The translations under genes and the position numbers were made by a program. From Firmicutes bacterium UBA1065 (lineage in GTDB: Bacteria > Bacillota > Clostridia > Tissierellales > Sedimentibacteraceae), in the NCBI GenBank assembly GCA_002316225.1, contig DCDC01000040.1, positions 1-9,077 on the forward strand: a stretch of DNA of 9,077 nt, in the 5' to 3' direction. Below the pieces are notes generated by a model. That model searched no databases. It was given only the letters and a program-made list of their open reading frames with translations, and was not told the DNA's origin. Shown in pieces: positions 1 to 5,910 of this stretch (the first letter of the stretch is position 1; the number at the start of each line of letters is the position of its first letter).

Positions 1-627
1 AGAGGGAGGTTAACAACAGGAAACTTTAGTGTTGAATTTGCACGGGGTAAACAAATTTCAGCCGATTTAATTTCCCCGGACGGAAAGGTTATTACAAAAC
101 AAGGGCTGAATACGAATTCTTTTTTCAAGGATGATAAAAACCTGTCAGGAAGTATAAGCGGAGAATTGCTAAATCTATTAAAAACCGATGGGGTCATGCT
201 TAGGGTCAAATGCCCCATTAAGACGACGAATGACAGTAAAATTAAAGCCATAAAGACTTTTGCCGCTGATTTTAATAAACCTGACCATACTCTTGAAGTG
301 ATTCCGGATTCTATCAAGGTTGTTATCGGGAAAGAATTCCTTACCGTTGATGATATTAATAAAGAAGACTTTAAAATCACCTTAAATATTTACAAGCAAA
401 TCGAGAAAATCAAGGGTAATTATTATGCGATGATTTTTTTGGAAGTTGTGGATTATAACAAAAATCCCGACCTGGTCCCGATTGATTACAAAATGCTTAC
501 CAAAAATTTGTCCAAAGTTCCGGATATAGCTTGTGACACTCCCTTTATAAAAGCAAGGATTAATGCCATGTACTGGGTTAATATACCCATAGAGCTTGAT
601 CAATTCAATGCCGGGAAAACAATCTGA
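1..627 (+). CDS. SipW-dependent exported protein, TasA/camelysin-like (5' end missing)
   Basis: The frame is open from base 1 to the TGA at 625-627, so 208 C-terminal residues are visible and the start lies outside. The first visible residues include RLTTGNFSVEF, which align with ATTGDFDVTF just after the signal peptide of the exported protein at 3477-4466. By that alignment about 31 residues, including the signal peptide, are missing. The protein ends IELDQFNAGKTI, matching IEFGWDQFNQG near the C-terminus of the same paralogue. No transmembrane segment is visible in the part present, which is rich in beta-prone stretches, fitting the beta-sandwich fold of TasA/CalY-type surface and fibre proteins. 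It is 15 bases upstream of the next gene and probably co-transcribed. The role as a surface or fibre subunit is inference from family and context; the signal peptide itself is not seen. Confidence 0.7.
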   Translation, partial: RGRLTTGNFSVEFARGKQISADLISPDGKVITKQGLNTNSFFKDDKNLSGSISGELLNLLKTDGVMLRVKCPIKTTNDSKIKAIKTFAADFNKPDHTLEVIPDSIKVVIGKEFLTVDDINKEDFKITLNIYKQIEKIKGNYYAMIFLEVVDYNKNPDLVPIDYKMLTKNLSKVPDIACDTPFIKARINAMYWVNIPIELDQFNAGKTI

Positions 628-642
628 CGAAAGGAGAAGACC

Positions 643-975
643 ATGAAGCATTATTTTATGATTTTTATTATCTCTTTATTGATATTCCTATCCGGATTAA
701 CCATGGCTTATGCATATTGGACGGATATTATAAATACAGAAATTAGTATTGCAATTCCTTACGATGTATATCTAAAAGTAGAAAATATCACCATACCGGA
801 GGCAGGTCCACAGGATATAGAGGAAGATACCTTAGAGCTTGATTCTGGAAACAATCTTGAACTTAAAGAAATAACCGGAGGCGAGAATGTCACGGATGAT
901 CAGCAGGAAAATATCCATGATTCAGATGAGACTGATATAGATTCCGGCGGTACCAACAGTTCTGATACTGATTAA
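643..975 (+). CDS. Small exported protein with SipW-type signal peptide and acidic tail
   Basis: This 110-residue protein starts at ATG 643, behind AAGGAG at 631-636. Residues 1-24 form a hydrophobic signal peptide ending in AYA, followed by YWTD (25-28), the box typical of SipW-processed proteins and shared with the protein at 3477-4466. Cleavage is expected after Ala24. The mature part has one hydrophobic beta-like stretch (about 29-50). Beyond residue 55 it is a disordered, Asp/Glu/Ser/Asn/Gly-rich tail ending SSDTD, with no cysteine or further membrane segment. It is far shorter than TasA/CalY proteins and lacks their C-terminal half. It lies between a larger paralogous substrate and the signal peptidase gene. 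Possible roles are a minor subunit, fibre anchor, initiator or cation-binding linker; none can be shown. I do not recognise the tail as a known family. Confidence 0.8.
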   Translation: MKHYFMIFIISLLIFLSGLTMAYAYWTDIINTEISIAIPYDVYLKVENITIPEAGPQDIEEDTLELDSGNNLELKEITGGENVTDDQQENIHDSDETDIDSGGTNSSDTD

Positions 976-1024
976 ATATTGATATCATAACAGATTTAAT
1001 AAAAACACATAACGAAAGCAAATC

Positions 1025-2284
1025 ATGATGGAGATGACTAAAACAAATTCAAGTAAAATAATAACACGCATTAAAAGAAAATATACAAAAGAGCAAAAAG
1101 GAGACAAGTATCTCTATACGGGATTACTTCTTAATTTGCTGCTTCTTGGAGAAAGGTTGCTGATTAAGCTCATACCCTCATCTTTTAGTGTTTCAGTTTA
1201 CATATCATCTCTTTATTACAGCATGATAATTTTTTTACTTATGTTTTTTTTACCATCTATACACCCATTAGGAAAAAACAAAATAAGAAGCCATATTACG
1301 GGTTTGTGCATAGCAGGCAGTTTTATTTATCTTGCAATCAATTACGGTGCAGGATTGATTTTGAAGAATATTGCCTCAAGTCCTTATGACTTGTCAATAA
1401 GGGGCATAATTACGAATTTACTGACCCGGTTGCCGGAAACAATTGCACTTATATTGGTAACTTCATATTCAATAAATACTGTATACAAAAAAACAAGATA
1501 TCCGATATTCTGGATGGTGGTTTTTGTTTTATATTTATCTGTTCTGCAAGTTAACTATACAAAATTGTCAATCATTAAGAGTTTTAAAGACCTTTTTATT
1601 TTTCTTGCCCAGGATATTCTCCCAAAGATATCTCTAAGTGTTCTTATGACAGTAATTTGCCTTGTAGGGGGAAGCATCCCATGCATATGTTATATAGGCA
1701 TAATCAGAATATTTCAATTCATATTTCCCTTTCTTCCATCCCTTCCCTGGGTTGCGGAAAGCGTGATAGGGATTGCATATCCGGTTATTCTGTCCCTGTT
1801 AATATGGGAAGAATATAAAATATTATCCCACCTGATACCGACTGCCCAGAAAGAAAACATCTTTTCTTTCAGCGCCTGGCTAATTTTCTTGGTGGCATTT
1901 TCCTGGTTTGTGGTTGGAGTTTTTCCAATATACCCATCCGTAATTCTGACAGGGAGTATGGAACCCGTAATTTATCCGGGCGATGTTATATTGATAAAAA
2001 AATTAACAAAGGAAGAAGAAGTCTACAAACTTAAAGAAGGCGATATTATAACTTTTAAAATAGAGGATATTACAATAACCCACCGGATAAAGGAAATAAA
2101 ATCCGATGAAGCGGGAAACTTATCCTTTGTCACAAAAGGGGACAATAACGATACTGAGGATTCATGGATTGTTCTCCCCAATGACTTGAGAGGAACCGTT
2201 AGAAATGTCGTGCCTAAGGTTGGTTTGCCGGTTCTTTTGATTCATAGTGTCAACAATATACCTGAAGGAGTGATTGGCTATTAA
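1025..2284 (+). CDS. SipW-like signal peptidase I (S26B type) with polytopic N-terminal domain
   Basis: The C-terminal third (about 295-419) is a signal peptidase of the ER/archaeal/SipW type, which uses a Ser-His-Asp set instead of Ser-Lys. Visible boxes are TGSMEP with nucleophile Ser311, ITHRI with His353, and KGDNND with Asp373. Residue 282-300 is the membrane helix just before the catalytic box. The odd part is residues 1-290, which contain about seven further hydrophobic segments (roughly 31-50, 58-77, 91-112, 131-150, 160-176, 188-230, 245-262). Ordinary SipW is about 190 residues. The protein ends soon after IPEGVIGY and has no clear C-terminal membrane helix. The start is ATG 1025 with only a weak GAAAG upstream; ATG 1028 and 1034 are possible alternatives. 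Its likely substrates are the YWTD-box proteins on either side. Its stop overlaps the next gene, suggesting coupled translation. Confidence 0.9.
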   Translation: MMEMTKTNSSKIITRIKRKYTKEQKGDKYLYTGLLLNLLLLGERLLIKLIPSSFSVSVYISSLYYSMIIFLLMFFLPSIHPLGKNKIRSHITGLCIAGSFIYLAINYGAGLILKNIASSPYDLSIRGIITNLLTRLPETIALILVTSYSINTVYKKTRYPIFWMVVFVLYLSVLQVNYTKLSIIKSFKDLFIFLAQDILPKISLSVLMTVICLVGGSIPCICYIGIIRIFQFIFPFLPSLPWVAESVIGIAYPVILSLLIWEEYKILSHLIPTAQKENIFSFSAWLIFLVAFSWFVVGVFPIYPSVILTGSMEPVIYPGDVILIKKLTKEEEVYKLKEGDIITFKIEDITITHRIKEIKSDEAGNLSFVTKGDNNDTEDSWIVLPNDLRGTVRNVVPKVGLPVLLIHSVNNIPEGVIGY

Positions 2285-3371
2285 AATAAAAAAATTTACA
2301 ATTACAAGGTCCAAAAAATGGTCGTCATTGTCAGCGGCAATAATAATTATTGGAGTATCGATTTTTTCGACAATCAAAATACTTACCCCCGTAAAGGAGG
2401 AAGAGGAGATAGCTTTATACACTTATACCATGAAAGCAGGCTGCAATTATGAAGTCTCTCTAATAGAAAATGAGATTTACGACAGAACCGTAATGGGAGA
2501 AAATTTAGTCTATCCTAAAAGTATTTTTGATAAACTGAAAGTAAATTTTTATGCTGAATTTATCGGCTACCCGGCTGTCAATTCAGATATAAGGGCTGAA
2601 TATATTATTGAAGCTAAAGTCAGGGGTTTTCATACTATAAATGGAGAAAAAAGAATTGTGTATGAAGAAACTTTCCCTATAACTTCAAAATTGGGCATGA
2701 AATTTACAGATCAAGCCTTTATTTCAGAAGAAGTATCTTTGGACTTTAATCAATATGAAAGTTTTATTAATGAAGTGAAGTCAATTCTGCAAGCAGACCC
2801 TGAAAGCGAGACTGAATTAGTATTCAGAGGAAGGTTTGAATCAAAAACGAAATACGGTAATAAAGAAGAGGAATTTGCCTATTCTATGGCACTCCCCATA
2901 TTTCAAAGCCTTTTCAGCATTGATAAGCCTGCCGATATTGAAAAAACCGGTTCCATTACAGAGACAAGCTTAATTGAAAAATCAATTGACAGATTTATTA
3001 TAATTGTACCTGGAACAATTATATTGGTCATGCTTTTACTCATTATTTACATACTGATGTTTTCCACCATGCCGAGTGAGAAAGAAATTTTACTATTGCG
3101 TTTTAAAGCGATTATGAGAAAGCACGGAAGCAGGATAGTAAGAGTTAACCGGTCCACAAACATCTCAATGGACAGGGTTCTTGAAATAAAAGATATTGAA
3201 GGTATGGTAAAAATATCGGACCAATACAACATCCCTATTTTTTATAAAGCCGATGAAGGAGGCTTGCCCGAGGATAACAAATTCTTCATACCTGGAAAAG
3301 ACTTTTGCTGTATTTATTATCTGGCTCACTCAAATAAATACAGCACCTTCTACTACTTAAGTGGTAATTAG
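2274..3371 (+). CDS. DUF5305-like two-helix membrane protein, partner of the signal peptidase
   Basis: This is a 365-residue protein with a membrane helix at about 18-37, a roughly 200-residue extracytoplasmic domain (38-239), a second helix at 240-263 and a ~100-residue cytoplasmic tail. The tail has the pattern RVLEIKDIEGMVKISDQYNIPIF followed by an aromatic FFIPG...CCIYYL strand. This arrangement resembles DUF5305, a family I know mainly from archaea and often beside S26B signal peptidases; I could not run a profile search. The start is TTG 2274, three bases after GAAGGAG (2264-2270), overlapping the signal peptidase gene by 11 bases. No ATG near the upstream helix is in frame, and the ribosome site sits inside the signal peptidase gene, so translation is probably coupled. 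Function is unknown; a chaperone, anchor or docking role for secreted subunits is inference from context. Confidence 0.8.
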   Translation: MAIKIKKFTITRSKKWSSLSAAIIIIGVSIFSTIKILTPVKEEEEIALYTYTMKAGCNYEVSLIENEIYDRTVMGENLVYPKSIFDKLKVNFYAEFIGYPAVNSDIRAEYIIEAKVRGFHTINGEKRIVYEETFPITSKLGMKFTDQAFISEEVSLDFNQYESFINEVKSILQADPESETELVFRGRFESKTKYGNKEEEFAYSMALPIFQSLFSIDKPADIEKTGSITETSLIEKSIDRFIIIVPGTIILVMLLLIIYILMFSTMPSEKEILLLRFKAIMRKHGSRIVRVNRSTNISMDRVLEIKDIEGMVKISDQYNIPIFYKADEGGLPEDNKFFIPGKDFCCIYYLAHSNKYSTFYYLSGN

Positions 3372-3476
3372 GATACTACCTGAATTCAAAAATATTATCC
3401 TTTGGTGGGATTTCAGGCAAAGTTTTTTGTTTTATGCTTACCTTACATTAATATGTAAAATAAAAGGAGGCAAATA
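3372..3476 (+). promoter_or_regulatory. Leader region before the major exported protein gene
   Basis: This 105-base gap breaks the tight spacing of the upstream genes. CCTGAA (3379-3384) can pair with TTCAGG (3412-3417), with ATCC (3397-3400) and GGAT (3408-3411) nested inside; the same TATCC can instead pair with GGATA at 3371-3375. A weak promoter candidate is TTGTTT (3427-3432), 16 bases, then TAATAT (3449-3454), but it would leave a leader of only about 16 bases. The gap ends in a strong AAGGAGG (3464-3470), six bases before the ATG. Separate control of this gene is plausible but not demonstrated. Confidence 0.3.
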
Positions 3477-4466
3477 ATGAACAAAAAATTAGTTTTATGC
3501 GTAGTTTTGGCGCTCAGCCTGATTTTGGTAGGTACCGGTTATGCCTATTGGACAGATACGCTGAATGTTACCACCAAGGCAACAACGGGAGATTTTGATG
3601 TTACTTTTGTTGACTTGGGGGCATATGCACAGTACGAAAATGAATATGGCACTGATTCTGCTGAAAATAGCTGGAGCATTATTGATGGTATTGGATCTGG
3701 ATTTGTTCCGGCTAATTTCTTCGAACGAGGTACCAATACTTACAATGATGTTTTTGGTAAACCTGATAAAAGAGGTGAGTATTATGATCGTGCTGAGGGA
3801 TTTAACAGCATAGAAATGGATGCTGAATTAAAAGACCCTGGCAGAAAATTAAAGGATGACTATCCAAGCCTTCCTTACGGTAATGGTCATATTTACGGTG
3901 ATACAATCAGGATAGAATTGAAAAATATGTATCCCGGATATGCTCAAGCCTTCCGCTCAGACATAATCAACATAGGCTCAATAGCTGCAAAGTTGAGTTC
4001 TCTGAAGTTTAACTTAGAAAAAAGCAATGATAAAATAGCTAAATTGATAGGTGTTGCACTGCTGGTTCAAGACGAGAATCCTAACACATATGGAAATATT
4101 GTTAAATTAGCAGCAAATTTTGATGAAAATGATATATTTACTTTAGGTAATGTAAAATTCGTAAGACTTTCAGCATTACTTAAGGGGACTGTTGAAATTA
4201 AAGAACCACATTATATTTTAGCTCCATATGAAGGCAGTGAACATAGGGGAGACCTGTTCATAGGTATTGCAGTAGACCCTGATGCAGACGGAGTTTATAC
4301 TACAGGAACAGCTGCAGTAAGAAATACTAGAAACAATGATTCCTGGACTGAAAATAAGAGTGTAACTTTAGACATAGAATTTGGTTGGGATCAATTTAAT
4401 CAGGGTGTTGATGTTCCTGAAAATGTAACAAATATTCTTCAAATACAGAATGGAAAAGATGATTAA
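3477..4466 (+). CDS. SipW-dependent exported protein, TasA/camelysin-like
   Basis: This 329-residue protein starts at ATG 3477 behind a strong AAGGAGG site. It begins with a basic MNKK, a hydrophobic core and GYAYWTD at 21-27, the SipW-type signal peptide box, with cleavage expected after Ala23. The mature protein opens with a beta strand and TTGDFDVTF (36-44), as in TasA/CalY-type proteins. It continues as a beta-rich domain and ends with DIEFGWDQFNQG and a short polar tail ending GKDD. It has no cysteine after the signal peptide, no LPXTG sorting motif and no second membrane helix. It is therefore released or assembled rather than anchored by sortase. It shares start and end motifs with the partial protein at 1-627. 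It is the last gene of the block, followed by a strong terminator, and is probably a fibre or surface-layer-like subunit. That role is inferred, not seen. Confidence 0.82.
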   Translation: MNKKLVLCVVLALSLILVGTGYAYWTDTLNVTTKATTGDFDVTFVDLGAYAQYENEYGTDSAENSWSIIDGIGSGFVPANFFERGTNTYNDVFGKPDKRGEYYDRAEGFNSIEMDAELKDPGRKLKDDYPSLPYGNGHIYGDTIRIELKNMYPGYAQAFRSDIINIGSIAAKLSSLKFNLEKSNDKIAKLIGVALLVQDENPNTYGNIVKLAANFDENDIFTLGNVKFVRLSALLKGTVEIKEPHYILAPYEGSEHRGDLFIGIAVDPDADGVYTTGTAAVRNTRNNDSWTENKSVTLDIEFGWDQFNQGVDVPENVTNILQIQNGKDD

Positions 4467-4502
4467 TTAAATCACAATAGATAAGTAAAATATATAATTT
4501 AT

Positions 4503-4545
4503 AAAGAACCTGTTGCCGATTGGTAAGGCAACAGGTTCTTTGATT
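4503..4545 (+). terminator. Rho-independent terminator ending the secretion locus
   Basis: A perfect 15-bp stem (4503-4517 with 4527-4541, core GAACCTGTTGCC/GGCAACAGGTTC) encloses a 9-base loop and is followed by a T-rich stretch. It lies 37 bases after the stop codon of the exported protein and before the ribosomal promoter, so it separates the two transcription units. Confidence 0.9.
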
Positions 4546-4578
4546 TGAATTTCTTTTGCCTGTGGGAGAAAAAATTCC

Positions 4579-4607
4579 TTGACATTGCCTCTTATTTAAT
4601 ATAAAAT
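4579..4607 (+). promoter_or_regulatory. SigA-type promoter of rplM-rpsI
   Basis: A perfect TTGACA (4579-4584) is followed by a 17-base spacer and TAAAAT (4602-4607). Transcription would start near 4613-4615. A short palindrome, ATACCTTAGGTAT (4606-4618), overlaps the end of the -10 box and the expected start. Confidence 0.85.
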
Positions 4608-4613
4608 ACCTTA

Positions 4614-4704
4614 GGTATGTTAGAAGCGAAAAACCAACCAAAGCCCCGGAGTTAGGTTTTTTGAATAGATAATTAAATAACGGAGAAGTACAGGAGGAGA
4701 ATAG
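4614..4704 (+). promoter_or_regulatory. Structured 5' leader of rplM (candidate L13 autoregulatory leader)
   Basis: The roughly 90-base leader contains a hairpin at 4627-4663. CGAAAAACCAAC (4627-4638) pairs with GTT (4651-4653) and GGTTTTTTG (4655-4663), with one bulged A and a 12-base loop holding CCCCGG. The 3' arm is T-rich, so the hairpin could also act as an attenuator. L13 leaders upstream of rplM are a known class in Firmicutes, and L13 represses its own operon in E. coli. Membership here is inference, since I could not run a covariance model. The ribosome site AGGAGG is at 4692-4697. Confidence 0.45.
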
Positions 4705-5133
4705 ATGAAAAGCTTCTTAGCTAAACCTAATGAAGTTGAAAGGGTTTGGTATGTCATAGATGCGGAAGGCAAAACCTTGGGAAGGCTTGCGACAGAAGTT
4801 GCCAAACTTTTAAGAGGTAAACATAAACCAATATATACACCCCATGTTGATACGGGAGACTATGTAATAGTAGTAAATGCCGATAAAGTAATATTAACAG
4901 GCAGAAAATTGGATCAGAAATTATACAGGCGCCACTCTCAATATCCCGGCGGTTTAAAGGAAGTTACTTACAGGGACTTATTCAAGAAAAAACCCACATG
5001 GCCTGTTTATCTGGCAGTGAAGGGAATGCTTCCAAAGAACAGCCTTGGAAGAAAAATGCTTAAGAAATTAAAAGTATATGCAGGCCCCGAGCACAAGAAC
5101 CAGGCTCAAAAACCGCAGGTATACGAGTTTTAA
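4705..5133 (+). CDS. rplM: 50S ribosomal protein L13
   Basis: This 142-residue protein is full length for bacterial L13, a large-subunit protein that binds 23S rRNA early in assembly. Recognisable family stretches are the W-Y-V-I-D-A start with GKTLGRLAT (about 24-32), LRGKHKP followed by the GDYVIVVNADK strand (about 50-60), and the C-terminal VKGMLPKNSLGR and VYAGPEHKNQAQKP. The start is ATG 4705, seven bases after AGGAGG. It has its own promoter and leader and is followed at 18 bases by rpsI, the usual pairing. Nothing is odd in the coding sequence. Confidence 0.98.
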   Translation: MKSFLAKPNEVERVWYVIDAEGKTLGRLATEVAKLLRGKHKPIYTPHVDTGDYVIVVNADKVILTGRKLDQKLYRRHSQYPGGLKEVTYRDLFKKKPTWPVYLAVKGMLPKNSLGRKMLKKLKVYAGPEHKNQAQKPQVYEF

Positions 5134-5151
5134 GGGGAGAGGAGGACGATG

Positions 5152-5541
5152 ATGGAAGTACAATACAGAGGAACAGGCAGAAGAAAAAAAGCCGTAGCCA
5201 GAGTAAGATTAGTTCCCGGAACAGGGAAAATCATTATAAATAACAGGGATTTGGACGACTACATCAAATATGAAACTTTAAGGACTCTTGTGAGAGAACC
5301 TTTGATGATTACCGACACCATGGGTCAGTATGATGTATTGGTAAATGTTAAGGGCGGCGGATATACAGGTCAGGCCGGAGCAATCAGACATGGCATATCA
5401 AGAGCACTCTTGCAGGTAGACAACGAATTGAGACCTTTGCTTAAGAAAGCCGGATTCTTAACCAGAGATTCAAGAATGAAGGAAAGAAAGAAATACGGTT
5501 TGAAAAAAGCAAGAAAAGCATCACAGTTCAGCAAGAGATAA
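5152..5541 (+). CDS. rpsI: 30S ribosomal protein S9
   Basis: This small-subunit protein has a C-terminal tail that reaches the P-site tRNA. The N-terminal YRGTGRRKKAVARVRL, the central KGGGYTGQAGAIRHGISRALL-like region and the basic end with RDSRMKERKKYGLKKARKA and a final SQFSKR are all family hallmarks. Two tandem ATG codons occur (5149 and 5152). I choose 5152 because GGAGGA (5141-5146) is then five bases away instead of two, and MEVQYRGTGRR fits the usual N-terminus. From this start it has 129 residues, normal for the family. It is co-transcribed with rplM and followed by a hairpin terminator. Confidence 0.97.
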   Translation: MEVQYRGTGRRKKAVARVRLVPGTGKIIINNRDLDDYIKYETLRTLVREPLMITDTMGQYDVLVNVKGGGYTGQAGAIRHGISRALLQVDNELRPLLKKAGFLTRDSRMKERKKYGLKKARKASQFSKR

Positions 5542-5557
5542 TTTCATAACAGGTATG

Positions 5558-5584
5558 AAGAGCTACAGAAATGTAGCTCTTTTT
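5558..5584 (+). terminator. Rho-independent terminator of rplM-rpsI
   Basis: AAGAGCTACA (5558-5567) and TGTAGCTCTT (5572-5581) form a 10-bp stem capped by a GAAA tetraloop and run into a T tract (5580-5584). It begins 17 bases after the rpsI stop codon. Confidence 0.88.
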
Positions 5585-5607
5585 AGGTTGATGACAAGCC
5601 CTCTTAT

Positions 5608-5668
5608 GTCATCCTGAGCGAAGCGAAGGATCTCAAGAGATCCTTCGGGCTAAAGCCCTCAGGATGAC
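5608..5668. repeat. 61-bp dispersed palindromic repeat, copy 1
   Basis: The outer arms GTCATCCTGAG (5608-5618) and CTCAGGATGAC (5658-5668) are perfect 11-bp inverted repeats. Inside them CGAAGGATCTC (5624-5634) and GAGATCCTTCG (5637-5647) form a second perfect 11-bp stem. Between the stems lie two small hairpins, GCGAAGC (5618-5624) on one side and GGGCTAAAGCCC (5647-5658) on the other. Two further copies in reverse orientation occur at 8961-9021 and from 9031. The element is non-coding and contains no transposase. It resembles REP/MITE-like intergenic repeats with a GTCATYCTGAG core that are widespread in bacterial genomes. Confidence 0.85.
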
Positions 5669-5722
5669 GCTACGGGGTGTTCATAGCAATGACAATGTAT
5701 TTTATGCTTTGTCAACAGTCTG

Positions 5723-5744
5723 AGAGCTACAGAAATGTAGCTCT
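5723..5744 (+). repeat. Second copy of the rpsI terminator hairpin
   Basis: These 22 bases are identical to 5559-5580: a 9-bp stem AGAGCTACA/TGTAGCTCT with a GAAA loop. The flank after it is ATTATTTTG, a weaker T tract than at the first copy. The preceding bases (AACAG..TG) also resemble those before the first copy, so a slightly larger segment seems to have been duplicated. It may act as a backup terminator. Confidence 0.7.
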
Positions 5745-5839
5745 ATTATTTTGCATACAACAAGGTTTCCGGGTACTTGAAATCAGTCTTCGAATAAGCT
5801 TCCGGGTGGGTCTTATTATGCTCTTTGTCAAATGTTGTG

Positions 5840-5853
5840 GACAAATATTTGTC
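5840..5853. promoter_or_regulatory. Perfect 14-bp palindrome upstream of the reductase promoter
   Basis: GACAAATATTTGTC is a perfect inverted repeat centred at 5846.5, about 70 bases before the expected transcription start, with another TTTGTC at 5824-5829 just upstream. Its size, symmetry and position suit an activator or repressor binding site. It does not match the Fnr (TTGAT-N4-ATCAA), Crp (TGTGA-N6-TCACA) or Rex consensus as I know them. Confidence 0.35.
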
Positions 5854-5881
5854 ATAAAATATATCTGGAAAAAAATATATA

Positions 5882-5910
5882 TTGAAAAAAATATTTCTAT
5901 TTATTATTAT
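5882..5910 (+). promoter_or_regulatory. SigA-type promoter of the FMN/FAD reductase gene
   Basis: TTGAAA (5882-5887), a 17-base spacer and TATTAT (5905-5910) give a good vegetative promoter in a very AT-rich stretch. The expected start near 5917 gives a leader of about 46 bases. The ribosome site AAGGAGG (5950-5956) lies six bases before the ATG. Confidence 0.7.

Noticed and set aside
382..651. Minus-strand open frames across the window (for example 382-651, 2162-2422, 7591-7857, 8529-8729)
   Set aside because: They lie opposite well-supported genes, lack ribosome sites and show no recognisable protein features; I regard them as coincidental.
1801..1850. A Glu-Glu pair in WEEYKIL of the signal peptidase N-terminal half as a CPBP (Abi) protease motif
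   Set aside because: The family motif needs EExxxR plus later FxxxH and HxxxN/B-type motifs; the Arg and the rest are not seen, so the resemblance is probably chance.
5149..5151. First of two tandem ATG codons as the rpsI start
   Set aside because: The ribosome site would be only two to three bases away; the second ATG has better spacing and gives the usual N-terminus.
5835..5860. TTGTGG ... TAAAAT as a second promoter before the reductase
   Set aside because: The spacer is only 14 bases, and a much better pair (TTGAAA, 17 bases, TATTAT) lies just downstream.
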